NCBI RefSeq assembly: GCF_018343625.1 | Contig: NZ_JAGYPG010000002.1 | Location: forward strand, 1,283,280-1,347,279 | Direction: 5' to 3' | Length of the DNA: 64,000 bases | DNA from: Lederbergia citri | GTDB lineage: Bacteria; Bacillota; Bacilli; Bacillales; Bacillaceae_C | Part shown: piece by piece, positions 34,552 to 44,028 of the stretch | How the letters are laid out: each line of letters opens with the position of its first letter | Numbering within the stretch: the stretch's first letter is position 1 | Made by a program: the position numbers and the translations under genes | Notes under the pieces: generated by a model | Databases searched by the model: none | What the model was told of the DNA's origin: nothing | Seen by the model: only the letters and a program-made list of their open reading frames with translations

Positions 34552-34583
34552 CTTTACCATATTTTCAAAAATGAGGGTTCAGT

Positions 34584-35975
34584 ATGAAAAATGTATTATT
34601 CAGGAGAAAAAATCTCGAGGATTTACTGAAAAAAAAGGGAGATGTCCAGCTACAGCAAACGTTAGGAGCCTTTGATATAATTCTGCTTGGGGTAGGTGCC
34701 ATTGTCGGAACAGGTATATTTATTCTTCCTGGTACAGTAGCTGCGGCGCACTCTGGACCGGCTATAGTTTTTTCCTTTATTATTGCTGCTATTGTTTGTG
34801 CATTCGCAGCTATGTGTTATTCAGAATTTTCTTCATCCGTACCCGTAACGGGTAGTGCATATACGTATGGATACATTGTATTTGGAGAATTAGTCGCTTG
34901 GTTAGTTGGATGGGCTTTGCTGTTGGAATATGGCTTAGCAGTTGCAGCGGTTGCAACTGGTTGGTCTGCTTATTTAAGTGCTTTATTAGAAGGTTTTAAT
35001 ATTACTATTCCAAAGGCTATCTCTGGTTCTTTTAATCCAGCAGATGGTACATATATAAATGTACCGGCTATCGCCATAATATTAGCCACTGCTTTTTTAT
35101 TAACGCTCGGAATAAGAGCATCTACAAAGATTAATACGATCATGGTATTTATTAAAGTAGGTGTTATTCTCTTATTTATTGGAGTAGGTATTTTTTATGT
35201 AGAGCCTGCTAATTGGCAACCATTTATACCGTTCGGAATGAACGGGGTTATGAGTGGGGCCGCTCTTGTTTTCTTTGCTTATCTTGGATTTGATGCTGTT
35301 TCTTCAGCTGCCGAAGAGGTAAAGAACCCACAACGTAATATGCCAATTGGAATTATTGGATCATTATTTGTTTGCACAATACTTTATGTAGCTGTTTCGC
35401 TTGTTTTGACTGGGATGGTATCATATACAAAGCTAAATGTAAGTGATCCGGTCAGCTTTGTTATGCAGATAGTTCATCAAGATTGGGTAGCTGGCGTTAT
35501 TTCCCTTGGTGCTGTTGTTGGGATGATGACCGTTATACTTGTTATGTTATATGGCGGAACTAGACTTCTCTACGCATTTGGCCGTGATGGATTGCTGCCG
35601 AAAAGTATGTATGAGCTTAGTAAAAAATATAAAACACCCATTAAAAATACGTGGGTATATGCAACACTTGTCGCTTTTTGTGCCGGCTTCGTTCCGTTAT
35701 CTAAACTAGCAGAACTAGTAAACATAGGAACATTACTTTCATTTTCAATCGTTTCAATCGGAATTATTTTCTTAAGAAAGAATAAGAGTATACCATCCAG
35801 TGGTTTTAAAGTACCATTCTTTCCAATCTTACCGATTTGTTCATTCCTGTTATGTTTATTTTTAATTACTCAGCTCTCTGTTTATACATGGATTTCATGC
35901 GGTATTTGGTTTGTATTTGGATTACTCTTCTACTTTGCTTATGGTAAAAAGCATAGCGAAATGAATAAAGAATAA
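34584..35975 (+). CDS. APC family amino-acid permease (CAT-like)
   Basis: A 463-residue amino-acid transporter with 12 helices. LLGVGAIVGTGIFILPGTVAA (helix 1, the GxG substrate loop), AMCYSEFSSSVPVTGSAYTY (helix 3) and FFAYLGFDAVSSAAEEVKNPQRNMPIGI (helix 6) are the hallmarks of the cationic amino-acid transporter branch, as in B. subtilis YfnA. The ribosome binding site before ATG 34584 is weak (GAGGG). It has its own SigA promoter and terminator. The amino acid carried cannot be told. Confidence 0.88.
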   Translation: MKNVLFRRKNLEDLLKKKGDVQLQQTLGAFDIILLGVGAIVGTGIFILPGTVAAAHSGPAIVFSFIIAAIVCAFAAMCYSEFSSSVPVTGSAYTYGYIVFGELVAWLVGWALLLEYGLAVAAVATGWSAYLSALLEGFNITIPKAISGSFNPADGTYINVPAIAIILATAFLLTLGIRASTKINTIMVFIKVGVILLFIGVGIFYVEPANWQPFIPFGMNGVMSGAALVFFAYLGFDAVSSAAEEVKNPQRNMPIGIIGSLFVCTILYVAVSLVLTGMVSYTKLNVSDPVSFVMQIVHQDWVAGVISLGAVVGMMTVILVMLYGGTRLLYAFGRDGLLPKSMYELSKKYKTPIKNTWVYATLVAFCAGFVPLSKLAELVNIGTLLSFSIVSIGIIFLRKNKSIPSSGFKVPFFPILPICSFLLCLFLITQLSVYTWISCGIWFVFGLLFYFAYGKKHSEMNKE

Positions 35976-35988
35976 GAAATGCAACTAG

Positions 35989-36032
35989 TGAGCTTACGAT
36001 GTCATACAGAGACAATGTAAGCTCATTTTTTT
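35989..36032 (+). terminator. Terminator after the amino-acid permease
   Basis: TGAGCTTAC (35989-35997) pairs with GTAAGCTCA (36017-36025), with an inner TGTC/GACA pairing in the loop, followed by eight T. Confidence 0.85.
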
Positions 36033-36145
36033 TGTTAGATGTCTAAACTAGCTGGAACAATTCGGGGCACGTTTTTTGTAATTTTACTCGACCAATATAT
36101 ATAATCGTGTCCCCCTTGATTAGTTACATATTGGACATCAATTTG

Positions 36146-36643
36146 TTACATCGTAGCTGCTGATGAAGCAGCGGCATTGTCAGCTTTTACACAATCAATT
36201 GCGATAACTAACGCAATGATGATGGTCTCCATCTCTTCATTCAATATCTGGACCTTATAGCTGTCGCCCCAAGTAAACCACTTTTTGTTCACGCGACCGA
36301 CGACATCTCCATGCTGTAACACTTCAAAATCCATATCCCACCAATTGCCTTGTACCTCGATACCTGCCGCATCAATCGTGTATCGTGCCTTTAGGAAGGA
36401 AAACTCCTTCTTTATGGTTAATACCTCTCGCCCATTCACCTCAACTAAAAACTTCGGTAAAAAACTGAACATCTTTTTCGAAATGAGCGCGACTTCATCC
36501 CCATTTGTATTCATAATGGAAAATGTCTTTGGGATTTTCAAAAAGCTCCCTTCAACATAATAAACATCATTCTCCTGCTGATTCTTTACCGTAAATTTAC
36601 CACTCAGACTAAATACCTTTTGCTTTATATATAGCTCTTTCAT
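36146..36643 (-). CDS. LURP-one-related (tubby-like) protein, YxjI-like
   Basis: A 165-residue all-beta protein of the LURP-one-related family. LYIKQKVFSLSGKFTVKNQQ, DVYYVEGSFLKIPKTFSIMN, then VALISKKMFSFLPKFLVEVNG match the repeated strands of the 12-stranded barrel. The barrel end, GRVNKKWFTWGDSYKVQI, leads to a helix (TIIIALVIAIDCVKAD) that fills the barrel in known structures. The role in bacteria is not established; phospholipid binding has been suggested for tubby-like folds. GGGGG lies before the ATG. It is transcribed alone. Confidence 0.82.
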   Translation of the reverse strand: MKELYIKQKVFSLSGKFTVKNQQENDVYYVEGSFLKIPKTFSIMNTNGDEVALISKKMFSFLPKFLVEVNGREVLTIKKEFSFLKARYTIDAAGIEVQGNWWDMDFEVLQHGDVVGRVNKKWFTWGDSYKVQILNEEMETIIIALVIAIDCVKADNAAASSAATM

Positions 36644-36727
36644 CCTAAACCCCCTTCAATATAGCGTAGTACTAAAAGTATACTATTGTTCTGATTTAAT
36701 TAAATCACATATTTTAAAACTTATAGG

Positions 36728-36750
36728 GTTGAATTATAGGGTAATTCAAC
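36728..36750. repeat. Perfect 9-bp inverted repeat of unknown role
   Basis: GTTGAATTA (36728-36736) and TAATTCAAC (36742-36750) with a 5-base spacer lie in the divergent region between the LURP-one gene and ahpC. It could be an operator or a hairpin. The rest of the 440-base region, apart from the ahpC promoter, shows nothing recognised. Confidence 0.5.
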
Positions 36751-36919
36751 ATAGACTTTAGTTCTTCAAAATCATTTCTAATCGTTAAAATTTAATTGTA
36801 ATTGAGAATGAAAGTGTTTTATATAATTGTTCATTTTTCTTTTTTCTCATTTTCCGAGTATGAAATGTAACAATAAATACATAATTTCAACATATATCGA
36901 CAATTAAAAGTTTGATTCC

Positions 36920-36948
36920 TTGACAAAAAACGAGCTTTATATAACAAT
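36920..36948 (+). promoter_or_regulatory. Promoter of ahpCF
   Basis: TTGACA (36920-36925) is a perfect -35; AACAAT (36943-36948) at 17 bases is a weaker -10. A PerR box follows at 36959. Confidence 0.6.
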
Positions 36949-36958
36949 AGTAATTAAA

Positions 36959-36973
36959 TTAGAATTATTATAG
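36959..36973. promoter_or_regulatory. PerR box upstream of ahpCF
   Basis: TTAGAATTATTATAG matches the known Per box TTATAATNATTATAA at 13 of the 14 fixed positions minus one (12-13 of 15 overall counting the free base). It lies just past the predicted transcription start of ahpC, as expected for peroxide-relieved repression. Confidence 0.7.
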
Positions 36974-37084
36974 TTAGATAATAATGATAAGTTTAAATTC
37001 ATTATTTGGGAATGAGTTGATTACATCAGCTCTAACCTACCTACTGTAATATTCTAAAAAAATTCATCAGGAGGCAGATCATTT

Positions 37085-37654
37085 ATGTCACTTATCGGAA
37101 AAGAAATTCAACCATTTAAAGCATCAGCTTACAATAGCGGTAGCGGAGAGTTTATCGAAGTTACTGACGAAAGCCTAAAAGGACAATGGAGTGTTGTATG
37201 CTTTTACCCAGCAGACTTTACATTCGTATGCCCTACTGAACTAGAGGATCTTCAAAACCAATACGCAACTTTAAAAGACCTCGGCGTGGAAGTGTATTCT
37301 GTTTCAACAGATACTCACTTTACTCATAAAGCTTGGCATGATCATTCAGAAGCTATTAGCAAGCTTGAATATATTATGATCGGTGATCCTTCACAAACAA
37401 TTTCCCGTAACTTCGAAGTACTAGACGAAGAAGAAGGTTTGGCACAACGCGGTACATTTATCATTGATCCAGACGGTATTGTACAAGCAGCTGAAATCAA
37501 TGCAGACGGAATTGGCCGTGATGCAAGCACATTGATTGGTAAAATTAAAGCAGCACAATACGTCCGCAACAATCCAGGCGAAGTTTGCCCTGCAAAATGG
37601 GAAGAAGGTTCAGCAACATTGAAACCAAGCCTTGATCTTGTAGGTAAAATTTAA
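37085..37654 (+). CDS. ahpC: Alkyl hydroperoxide reductase subunit C (peroxiredoxin)
   Basis: A 189-residue typical 2-Cys peroxiredoxin that reduces organic hydroperoxides and H2O2. [13 protein letters not shown] holds the peroxidatic Cys49, and GEVCPAKW the resolving Cys168. The length and the ending are those of Bacillus AhpC. AGGAGG lies 10 bases before the ATG. It is first in the ahpCF operon with AhpF 12 bases downstream, behind a PerR box. Confidence 0.95.
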   Translation: MSLIGKEIQPFKASAYNSGSGEFIEVTDESLKGQWSVVCFYPADFTFVCPTELEDLQNQYATLKDLGVEVYSVSTDTHFTHKAWHDHSEAISKLEYIMIGDPSQTISRNFEVLDEEEGLAQRGTFIIDPDGIVQAAEINADGIGRDASTLIGKIKAAQYVRNNPGEVCPAKWEEGSATLKPSLDLVGKI

Positions 37655-37666
37655 GGAGTGCGATAA

Positions 37667-39196
37667 ATGATACTAGATGCAGATTTAAAAGCACAATTAG
37701 CCCAATATCTTGAAATGATGGAGGGCGATGTGCTTCTCAAAGTAAGTGCGGGAACGGACGAAATTTCCCGTGACATGGTGGCTCTAGTGGACGAACTAGC
37801 CACCATGTCATCCCATATTAAAGTCGAGAACACAAAATTAGAAAGAACACCGAGCTTTAGTGTAAACCGGATCGGAGAAGATACTGGAATCACATTTGCA
37901 GGTATTCCACTTGGCCACGAATTTACTTCATTGGTGCTTGCGCTATTACAAGTAAGTGGTAGAGCTCCAAAAGTTGATCAGAAAGTTATTGATCAAATCA
38001 ATAGTTTTGAAGACAAGCTCCACTTTGAATCATATATTAGCCTAAGCTGTCAGAACTGTCCTGAAGTTGTACAGTCACTAAACATCATGAGCGTGCTGAA
38101 TCCGAATATTACGCATACTATGATTGATGGTGCGGCATATAAAGAAGAAGCCGAAAGCAAGAACATCATGGCTGTGCCGACTGTTTTCCTAAACGGAGAA
38201 GAATTTGGCGGCGGCCGGATGACAGTGGAAGAAATTCTTGCCAAGCTTGGCAGCGGACCGGATGTTTCTGAGTTCAAAAATAAGGATCCGTTTGATGTAC
38301 TCGTTGTCGGCGGTGGTCCTGGTGGTGCAAGTGCAGCAATCTATGCAGCGCGTAAAGGCATCCGTACAGGTATTGTGACTGAACGCTTTGGCGGTCAGAT
38401 CCTAGACACAGCTGGGATTGAAAACTTTATTAGTGTCAAGCGCACAGAAGGTCCAAAACTTGCAGCAAGTCTTGAAGAACATGCAAAAGACTATAAAATT
38501 GATATTATGAATTTACAGCGTGCCACTCGTTTGGAAAAGAAGGATCTCATCGAAATTGAATTGGAAAACGGTGCTGTACTAAAAAGTAAAACCGTCATCC
38601 TTTCAACAGGTGCCCGCTGGCGCAATGTTGGTGTACCTGGCGAAGCTGAATTCAAAAACAAAGGCGTAGCATACTGCCCGCATTGTGATGGTCCATTATT
38701 CGCAGGCAAACACGTAGCCGTTATTGGCGGTGGTAACTCAGGTATTGAAGCGGCCATTGACCTAGCAGGGATTGTGAAACATGTAACAGTTCTTGAATTT
38801 ATGGATGAGCTGAAAGCAGATGCTGTCCTTCAAGATCGTCTGTATAGCTTGCCGAATGTTACGGTCATCAAAAATGCCCAAACAAAGGAAATTACCGGAA
38901 CTGACAGCGTAAACGGTATTACCTATATTGAGCGTGAAACAGGTACAGAACAGCATGTTCAATTAGAAGGTGTATTCGTTCAAATCGGTCTTGTACCAAA
39001 TACAGATTGGTTAGGCGATACAGTTGAACGCAATCGTTTCGGAGAGATTATCGTAGATAAACACGGAGCGACAAACATCCCTGGCGTATTTGCTGCAGGT
39101 GACTGTACAAATGCACCGAACAAACAAATTATTATTTCAATGGGGTCCGGAGCGAATGCTGCCTTAGGCGCATTTGATTATCTTGTAAGAAATTAA
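37667..39196 (+). CDS. ahpF: Alkyl hydroperoxide reductase subunit F (NADH-dependent AhpC reductase)
   Basis: A 509-residue flavoprotein that passes electrons from NADH to AhpC. Two thioredoxin-like folds form the N terminus with CQNC as redox motif (about 126-129); then the FAD loop [19 protein letters not shown] (about 209-227), the second CPHC disulfide (about 342-345), the NADH loop [17 protein letters not shown], and [13 protein letters not shown] near the end. GGAG lies before the ATG, 12 bases after ahpC. Confidence 0.95.
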   Translation: MILDADLKAQLAQYLEMMEGDVLLKVSAGTDEISRDMVALVDELATMSSHIKVENTKLERTPSFSVNRIGEDTGITFAGIPLGHEFTSLVLALLQVSGRAPKVDQKVIDQINSFEDKLHFESYISLSCQNCPEVVQSLNIMSVLNPNITHTMIDGAAYKEEAESKNIMAVPTVFLNGEEFGGGRMTVEEILAKLGSGPDVSEFKNKDPFDVLVVGGGPGGASAAIYAARKGIRTGIVTERFGGQILDTAGIENFISVKRTEGPKLAASLEEHAKDYKIDIMNLQRATRLEKKDLIEIELENGAVLKSKTVILSTGARWRNVGVPGEAEFKNKGVAYCPHCDGPLFAGKHVAVIGGGNSGIEAAIDLAGIVKHVTVLEFMDELKADAVLQDRLYSLPNVTVIKNAQTKEITGTDSVNGITYIERETGTEQHVQLEGVFVQIGLVPNTDWLGDTVERNRFGEIIVDKHGATNIPGVFAAGDCTNAPNKQIIISMGSGANAALGAFDYLVRN

Positions 39197-39252
39197 GTAG
39201 AATGGTAGATTATGATCAACTCATATATAACCTTTTCTATGAAACCTCAATT

Positions 39253-39291
39253 GTCACTGTGCTTGCCAACCGGGAAGTACAGTGACTTTTT
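39253..39291 (+). terminator. Terminator of ahpCF
   Basis: GTCACTGT (39253-39260) pairs with ACAGTGAC (39279-39286), extended by inner pairs, followed by TTTTT. Confidence 0.85.
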
Positions 39292-39299
39292 GTATTTTA

Positions 39300-39866
39300 T
39301 TAAAACCGTATTTTATTCCGAATGCTTTTGATTTGGCTCTTAATGGTGTTTAAAGATTTAAATAACTTTTCCGCAATTTGAGTGTTATTTAATCCTTGCT
39401 TCCTCAGTTGATACACTTGCCGTTCCATTGGTGTTAATACCGATAAGCGTATTTCTGAGAGAAGGACTTCAGCTATGTCAGTATGGAAAGTGGATTTGCC
39501 TTGGTAGGCTTCACGGATAGAGGTTACGAGATGGGCGTAGTTGGACTTTGGAATATAGTTCGTTGCCCCTTTGCGAAAACTTTCGACAATAATTTCTGGT
39601 TCTTGAAATGAGGTAAGCATGATTACTTTTGTTTCTACATTTGTAAGACGGTCGATTAGCCGGGTCGCATCAATCCCGTCCAATAGATTTTCGGTTAAAT
39701 TAATATCCATCAGCACAATATCTACATCCCGCTCCTGAATCATTAAAAGCGCTTCTTCCTTACTGGCTACTGCCGTCACAACCGTGATATCCGATTCCTC
39801 ATTTAAGTCTTTTTTTAACTGTTCCTGCCAGAACGGGTCATCATCCACAATTAAGACACGAATCAT
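39300..39866 (-). CDS. Response regulator with LuxR-type HTH
   Basis: A 188-residue two-component response regulator. Receiver domain: acidic pocket VDDD (8-10), phosphorylated Asp54 in VLMDINL, Thr84 and Lys107 (IPKSN). Output: a LuxR/NarL-like helix-turn-helix at about 137-185 (TPMERQVYQLRKQGLNNTQI). Its start overlaps the kinase stop by 4 bases (39863-39866). The target genes are not evident; neither neighbour operon shows an obvious link. Confidence 0.88.
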   Translation of the reverse strand: MIRVLIVDDDPFWQEQLKKDLNEESDITVVTAVASKEEALLMIQERDVDIVLMDINLTENLLDGIDATRLIDRLTNVETKVIMLTSFQEPEIIVESFRKGATNYIPKSNYAHLVTSIREAYQGKSTFHTDIAEVLLSEIRLSVLTPMERQVYQLRKQGLNNTQIAEKLFKSLNTIKSQIKSIRNKIRF

Positions 39867-41266
39867 CCAATCTCCTCCTCTACAAAACTACTTCTTGGAA
39901 AACATATTGAAAAAGTTGTTCCTTGATTGATTTCGGAATGAGCGATCTTAAGTGTGCCGGAATGCTTACGAATAACCGAGTGGGAATAGCTTAGACCGAG
40001 ACCATAGTGGTTCGCATTGTTTTTAGTGGTGTAAAAAGGCTCAAACACTTTAGAAAATTGCTCCTTCGGAATTCCTTTACCATTATCCTGGATTTCAAGT
40101 GTTACATTACGCTTGCTTAACATCATTCTGATGATCAATATCCCTTCAGAAGGTTTCATTGCGTCGATGGCATTAATGCAAAGATTGAGAAGCGCTTCCT
40201 GCAAATGGGTGGGATCGCAAATCACTGTAACATCCCTATCGAATTCCTCGATTTTTTGAATTTGCTTTTTTTCCAAATAAACATCCGCGCGGTTCATCAC
40301 TTCTTCTAGAATTGCATGCAGCGACTTTTTCGTTTTAACGAGATAAATTTCCCCTGTCTTATCTTGGATTCTGTTGATCATTTGCTGCAAATGATCGGTG
40401 ACCTGCTGCATTCGATCAAGGTGTTCTTCGACTTGATTAATATCATTTGTTGGGAGCCTGTCTCTGATTCTTTCCCTTAAATATTCCATTTTTCCGATTT
40501 CATTCTTAATCGTGTGGTTAAGAATAGCTGTCCCGGACTTTATAGCCGTTATCGAGCTATCAAGACGCTGCTTCTCAATATATAGTTTGATTCCAAATAT
40601 ACCGTACTTGCCGGCGAAAAAAACAAAAAGAAAAATCATTAAAAACGCGATGGAGTTAAAATAATCATGCGGGCCATGAATCTGCAACACACTACTTTCA
40701 AACTTAGGAAGCTCGATTCCATAATTCGTTGTTTTGTTATGAATATAAAAGAAAAAGAGGTTGAACAACAAGGAGATGGTTCCTGCGATGAATGTTCGTT
40801 TTCTATTGAAATAAATATGACCATCGTTCTCCTTCCCTATCATGATACCAATAAAAAGAATCAAGATTAAAAGACAGCCGGCAGCATATAGCCAAAACCA
40901 ATTGAAATTTTGGTAAAGGGAAGGAACAGTTTGAAAAAAAAGAATAAAAAAGACCGCCCCGATTGACCTGGAGATGGCATCGGAAAATACAATCCAGCCC
41001 ATCAAAATGATAAAGGGAAACAACACGACAAACGAATAATAGACAATAAATATAAACAGTTGAAGCTCCTCAATCAAAATGGTGGGATATGAAGTAGCAT
41101 ATACATAGGGAAGTGTGAAAACTTGAAAGACGCTTGTTAACCGCTGCAAAGCGATAAGAATTAGACAAGCACTCATCCAGCGGAAAAATAAATTTCCTTC
41201 ACTTTTACGCCATAACATGAATGTAGAATACAAAAGAATGGAAATTTCTATGAAACGAAATAACAT
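39863..41266 (-). CDS. Membrane sensor histidine kinase (7-helix sensor)
   Basis: A 467-residue kinase. Seven hydrophobic helices (about 3-19, 29-48, 68-94, 100-118, 124-144, 156-175, 203-223) form the sensor, with no large outer domain, so it likely senses a lipophilic or membrane signal. His251 in LNHTIKNEIGKM is the phospho-acceptor. The ATPase domain has NLCINAIDAM (N box), DNGKGIP (G1), FEPFYTTK (F box) and GLGLSYSHSV (G2). GGAAGG lies before the ATG at 41266. It makes a pair with the downstream response regulator. Confidence 0.85.
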   Translation of the reverse strand: MLFRFIEISILLYSTFMLWRKSEGNLFFRWMSACLILIALQRLTSVFQVFTLPYVYATSYPTILIEELQLFIFIVYYSFVVLFPFIILMGWIVFSDAISRSIGAVFFILFFQTVPSLYQNFNWFWLYAAGCLLILILFIGIMIGKENDGHIYFNRKRTFIAGTISLLFNLFFFYIHNKTTNYGIELPKFESSVLQIHGPHDYFNSIAFLMIFLFVFFAGKYGIFGIKLYIEKQRLDSSITAIKSGTAILNHTIKNEIGKMEYLRERIRDRLPTNDINQVEEHLDRMQQVTDHLQQMINRIQDKTGEIYLVKTKKSLHAILEEVMNRADVYLEKKQIQKIEEFDRDVTVICDPTHLQEALLNLCINAIDAMKPSEGILIIRMMLSKRNVTLEIQDNGKGIPKEQFSKVFEPFYTTKNNANHYGLGLSYSHSVIRKHSGTLKIAHSEINQGTTFSICFPRSSFVEEEIG

Positions 41267-41502
41267 AGGCCTTCCCCCTGACTCGATCCATTTTCATTGA
41301 ACATCCACATAAACATATGTAGGGGGTGAAGAAAGTTCATCCTCCCGCTTTATTTACCTGCAAGTTATAATCCGATTAAAGGGATTGAAAGTCTTGAACA
41401 ATGGTGATTGGCCAAGGAGTCTCTCTTTTAACTCAATAAAATATTCATAGTTCTATTGTTCTATGTTCATACCGTTCATTCCTTTAAAAGGAGGGATTTT
41501 TT

Positions 41503-42120
41503 ATGGATAGTAATGTGAAGCCATCGGTGGAACGGATTCGTCTCGCCGGTCTAGCATGCCTTACTGGCGGGTTACTATGGGCGGTTCTTGTTAGTGTCGA
41601 TCTTCTAGAGGCGGTACCTCCATTAGTCCCTGGTTTACTTATACCTTTACCGATGTTGCTTTGCTTGGCATGCGGACCGCTGGGACTTTTAATACTCCGT
41701 GCTAGCGGGAAGGGTCGAATGAGGCGGGTCGGATTTATCGGCACGTTTATCACTCTACTAGGGATTTGTTCTTATCTGGCAGCTACCTTGTCACAATACA
41801 TCGTAGGGTACGAGGTGGAGTTCTTTTATCCCGTAGGTGCATTACTGGTTGGAGTCGGAATGCTAATGCTGGGGATTGCGGTGTTCGTAGCACGAAGGCT
41901 AACGGGATGGCATAGAATAGCGCCGCTTTTCGTCGGGGTGTACTACGTAGCAATGATCCCGTTCCAAATCATCTTCTTTATTATCCCTAACGGAGAACCT
42001 TCACCAATACTGCTTGGGTTCTGGAGTGTCACATGGATTCTACTCGGATATTCCATCTGGTCTAGTGCTTCTTCATTCGAACGTTTGTCCACGGGTGGGG
42101 ACGTTAGCACTGCAGGGTGA
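41503..42120 (+). CDS. Six-helix membrane protein (related to the one at 50933)
   Basis: A 205-residue membrane protein with helices at about 15-33, 44-64, 77-97, 110-131, 141-160 and 168-184. GFIGTFITLLG, then YPVGALLVGVGMLMLGIAVFV and APLFVGVYYVAM, lines up with the product at 50933 (GLIGLFLYLVG, FPLGGMLLCLIGFILLGSAVI, PTFVGVLIIVSA), so both are distant relatives. Base use is visibly more GC-rich than its neighbours. AAAGGAGGG lies before the ATG. No function known. Confidence 0.7.
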   Translation: MDSNVKPSVERIRLAGLACLTGGLLWAVLVSVDLLEAVPPLVPGLLIPLPMLLCLACGPLGLLILRASGKGRMRRVGFIGTFITLLGICSYLAATLSQYIVGYEVEFFYPVGALLVGVGMLMLGIAVFVARRLTGWHRIAPLFVGVYYVAMIPFQIIFFIIPNGEPSPILLGFWSVTWILLGYSIWSSASSFERLSTGGDVSTAG

Positions 42121-42278
42121 AATGGTAAATAAGGTAAGGATTAGTAAGGATGTGATACTCCTTGCCTTTTTCCTTAACCCTTTTATAGTAATTCATTTAA
42201 CATGTTTTCGTTATATCACTTATTTCTGGTTTCCTTTTATTATAATTGGTTTAAAAGTATATACTGGAGGGGAAAAAT

Positions 42279-42860
42279 ATGACGTTGAATCAGGTTGTTC
42301 GCACTTTTGCTATCATAGGAATCATTGCCGCTATCGCAAATATCGCCTCGATTACTTATGCATATATCGATCCTGAAACAAATGTCACAAACATTATTAA
42401 TGCCTTTGTGTCCGGTCTTGTTTTCATCGGTTTGATTTGTTCTTACTTGGTACAGACTAAAGAGCTTGGAGGATTTGGTTTAATCAGCTTTATCGTCTTA
42501 TCTATTGGTTTTATATTGGTTTCTGGTTTGGAATGGACGATCACTTTTGCCGGTCCTGTATTGGAATCACTTTCTCCATCTATAAATTTTGATAATCTAC
42601 CATCTCCGTTAATTGAAGGAATGGCTGCTTCCTTTCTCACATTCAATATCGGTTTACTTCTTTTCGGTATTTCTCTTCTAAAATCAAGCAAAATTTCACG
42701 CTGGCTAGGTTTTCTCTTTATCATCGCAATTGCTGCCAACTTTGCCCCGCCAATGGACGATAAGGCTTGGTATTTCATCAATATTTCAATCATCTGGATA
42801 TGTTGGAAAGTATGGACACGCAAAGTAACAGCCGTTTCGGAGTCAGCGAATAGTGAATAA
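42279..42860 (+). CDS. DUF4386-like six-helix membrane protein
   Basis: A 193-residue membrane protein with helices at about 8-30, 40-58, 68-90, 110-132, 139-152 and 160-176. The order VVRTFAIIGIIAAIANIASITYAYI, VSGLVFIGLICSYLV and ISRWLGFLFIIAIAANF recalls DUF4386-type proteins. GGAGGGG lies before the ATG. It follows the gene at 41503 after 158 bases. No function is known. Confidence 0.65.
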   Translation: MTLNQVVRTFAIIGIIAAIANIASITYAYIDPETNVTNIINAFVSGLVFIGLICSYLVQTKELGGFGLISFIVLSIGFILVSGLEWTITFAGPVLESLSPSINFDNLPSPLIEGMAASFLTFNIGLLLFGISLLKSSKISRWLGFLFIIAIAANFAPPMDDKAWYFINISIIWICWKVWTRKVTAVSESANSE

Positions 42861-43066
42861 ACTAAATAAGCTATGTTTATTTTCTTAGGTAAATAAAGAG
42901 AGGGTGCACAATTTAAAGTATAAAGTGTACCAAAAAGACTAGGCAGCTGTGTAAAGGTGATCTCAGTTTTGAGCAGGCGTTTTTTGTCAGATCTCATGCC
43001 TCTGCGGCGATACCAGGCACCCTGCAGCTATACTATTTCACAAAAATGTGTCACCATAAAATGAAA

Positions 43067-43086
43067 ACGGGGTACACTGACCCCGT
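43067..43086 (-). terminator. Terminator of the peptide ABC transporter operon
   Basis: ACGGGGT (43067-43073) pairs with ACCCCGT (43080-43086) with a 6-base loop; the minus strand continues TTTTC. It lies about 30 bases past the last permease gene. Confidence 0.8.
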
Positions 43087-43116
43087 GTCATAAAAATCCT
43101 TTTCTCTTCTTTTCTC

Positions 43117-44016
43117 CTAGTTCTTCATCTTTGGATCAAGTACGTCCCGCAGTCCATCTCCCATTAGGTTAAAACCAAGGACAGTGAGCATAATCGCCAT
43201 TCCAGGAAAAAAAAGTGTCCAAGGGGCATTCGTAATATAATTTTTTGAATCTGCAAGCATTTTACCCCATTCCGGTGTCGGCGGCGTTGCCCCTAAACCG
43301 AGAAAGCCCAAGGCCGCTGCTTCAATGATTGCTGTAGCAATCGCCAAAGTCGCTTGAACAATAACTGGTGAGATGCTATTCGGTAAAATATGCCTGAATA
43401 AGATTCGCGAATCTTTCATCCCGATTGCGCTGGCAGCCATAATGTATTCATCCTGCTTAACACTCAACACTTTGGAACGGACAAGCCGCCCAAAATTCGG
43501 CACATTAATGATGGCTATCGCAATTAACGCGTTTTGCAAGGATGGTCCGAGAATCGCCACAATTGCTATCGCTAATAGAATACTTGGGAACGCAAGCATA
43601 ATATCAAAAATACGTGAAATGATAGTATCTACCCAATGACCGTAGTATCCAGCCACGATTCCCAAAAAGGTCCCGATCATTACAGAGCCCAACACCGAGA
43701 AAAATCCAACCCAAAGGGAGATACGCGCACCATAAAGCACCCGTGAAAAAATATCCCGACCAAAATCATCTGTCCCAAACCAATGTTTGCTTGACGGCGC
43801 TTGCATTCGTTCTGACATGACTTGTTCTTTAAAGCCGTATGGGGCAATCAATGGGGCAATGACGGCAATAATGATAAAAAAGATAACAATAACAAGGCCG
43901 ATTACCGCCAAGCGATTTTTATAAAATGAAAGGAATGCTTCCTTCCACGGAGGGATCAACTTTTCTTCAGCGGGCATCCCATGTAAATCTGCTGTGTTTC
44001 TTGCAATTTCTGCCAT
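43117..44016 (-). CDS. Peptide ABC transporter permease (DppC/AppC type)
   Basis: A 299-residue inner-membrane subunit. IAPYGFKEQVMSERMQAPS, then HWFGTDDFGRDIFSRVLYGARISL is the diagnostic N-terminal region of OppC/DppC permeases; AALGFLGLGATPPTPEWGKML is the family end. The EAA-loop segment is SAIGMKDSRILFRHILPNS. GGAGGGG lies before the ATG. It is the last gene of the operon and pairs with the permease at 44029. Confidence 0.9.
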   Translation of the reverse strand: MAEIARNTADLHGMPAEEKLIPPWKEAFLSFYKNRLAVIGLVIVIFFIIIAVIAPLIAPYGFKEQVMSERMQAPSSKHWFGTDDFGRDIFSRVLYGARISLWVGFFSVLGSVMIGTFLGIVAGYYGHWVDTIISRIFDIMLAFPSILLAIAIVAILGPSLQNALIAIAIINVPNFGRLVRSKVLSVKQDEYIMAASAIGMKDSRILFRHILPNSISPVIVQATLAIATAIIEAAALGFLGLGATPPTPEWGKMLADSKNYITNAPWTLFFPGMAIMLTVLGFNLMGDGLRDVLDPKMKN

Positions 44017-44028
44017 GACGGCCCCTCC

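Noticed and set aside
42014..42376. 120-codon frame overlapping two membrane protein genes
   Set aside because: It is out of frame with both, has no ribosome binding site and bridges the intergenic gap: a shadow frame.
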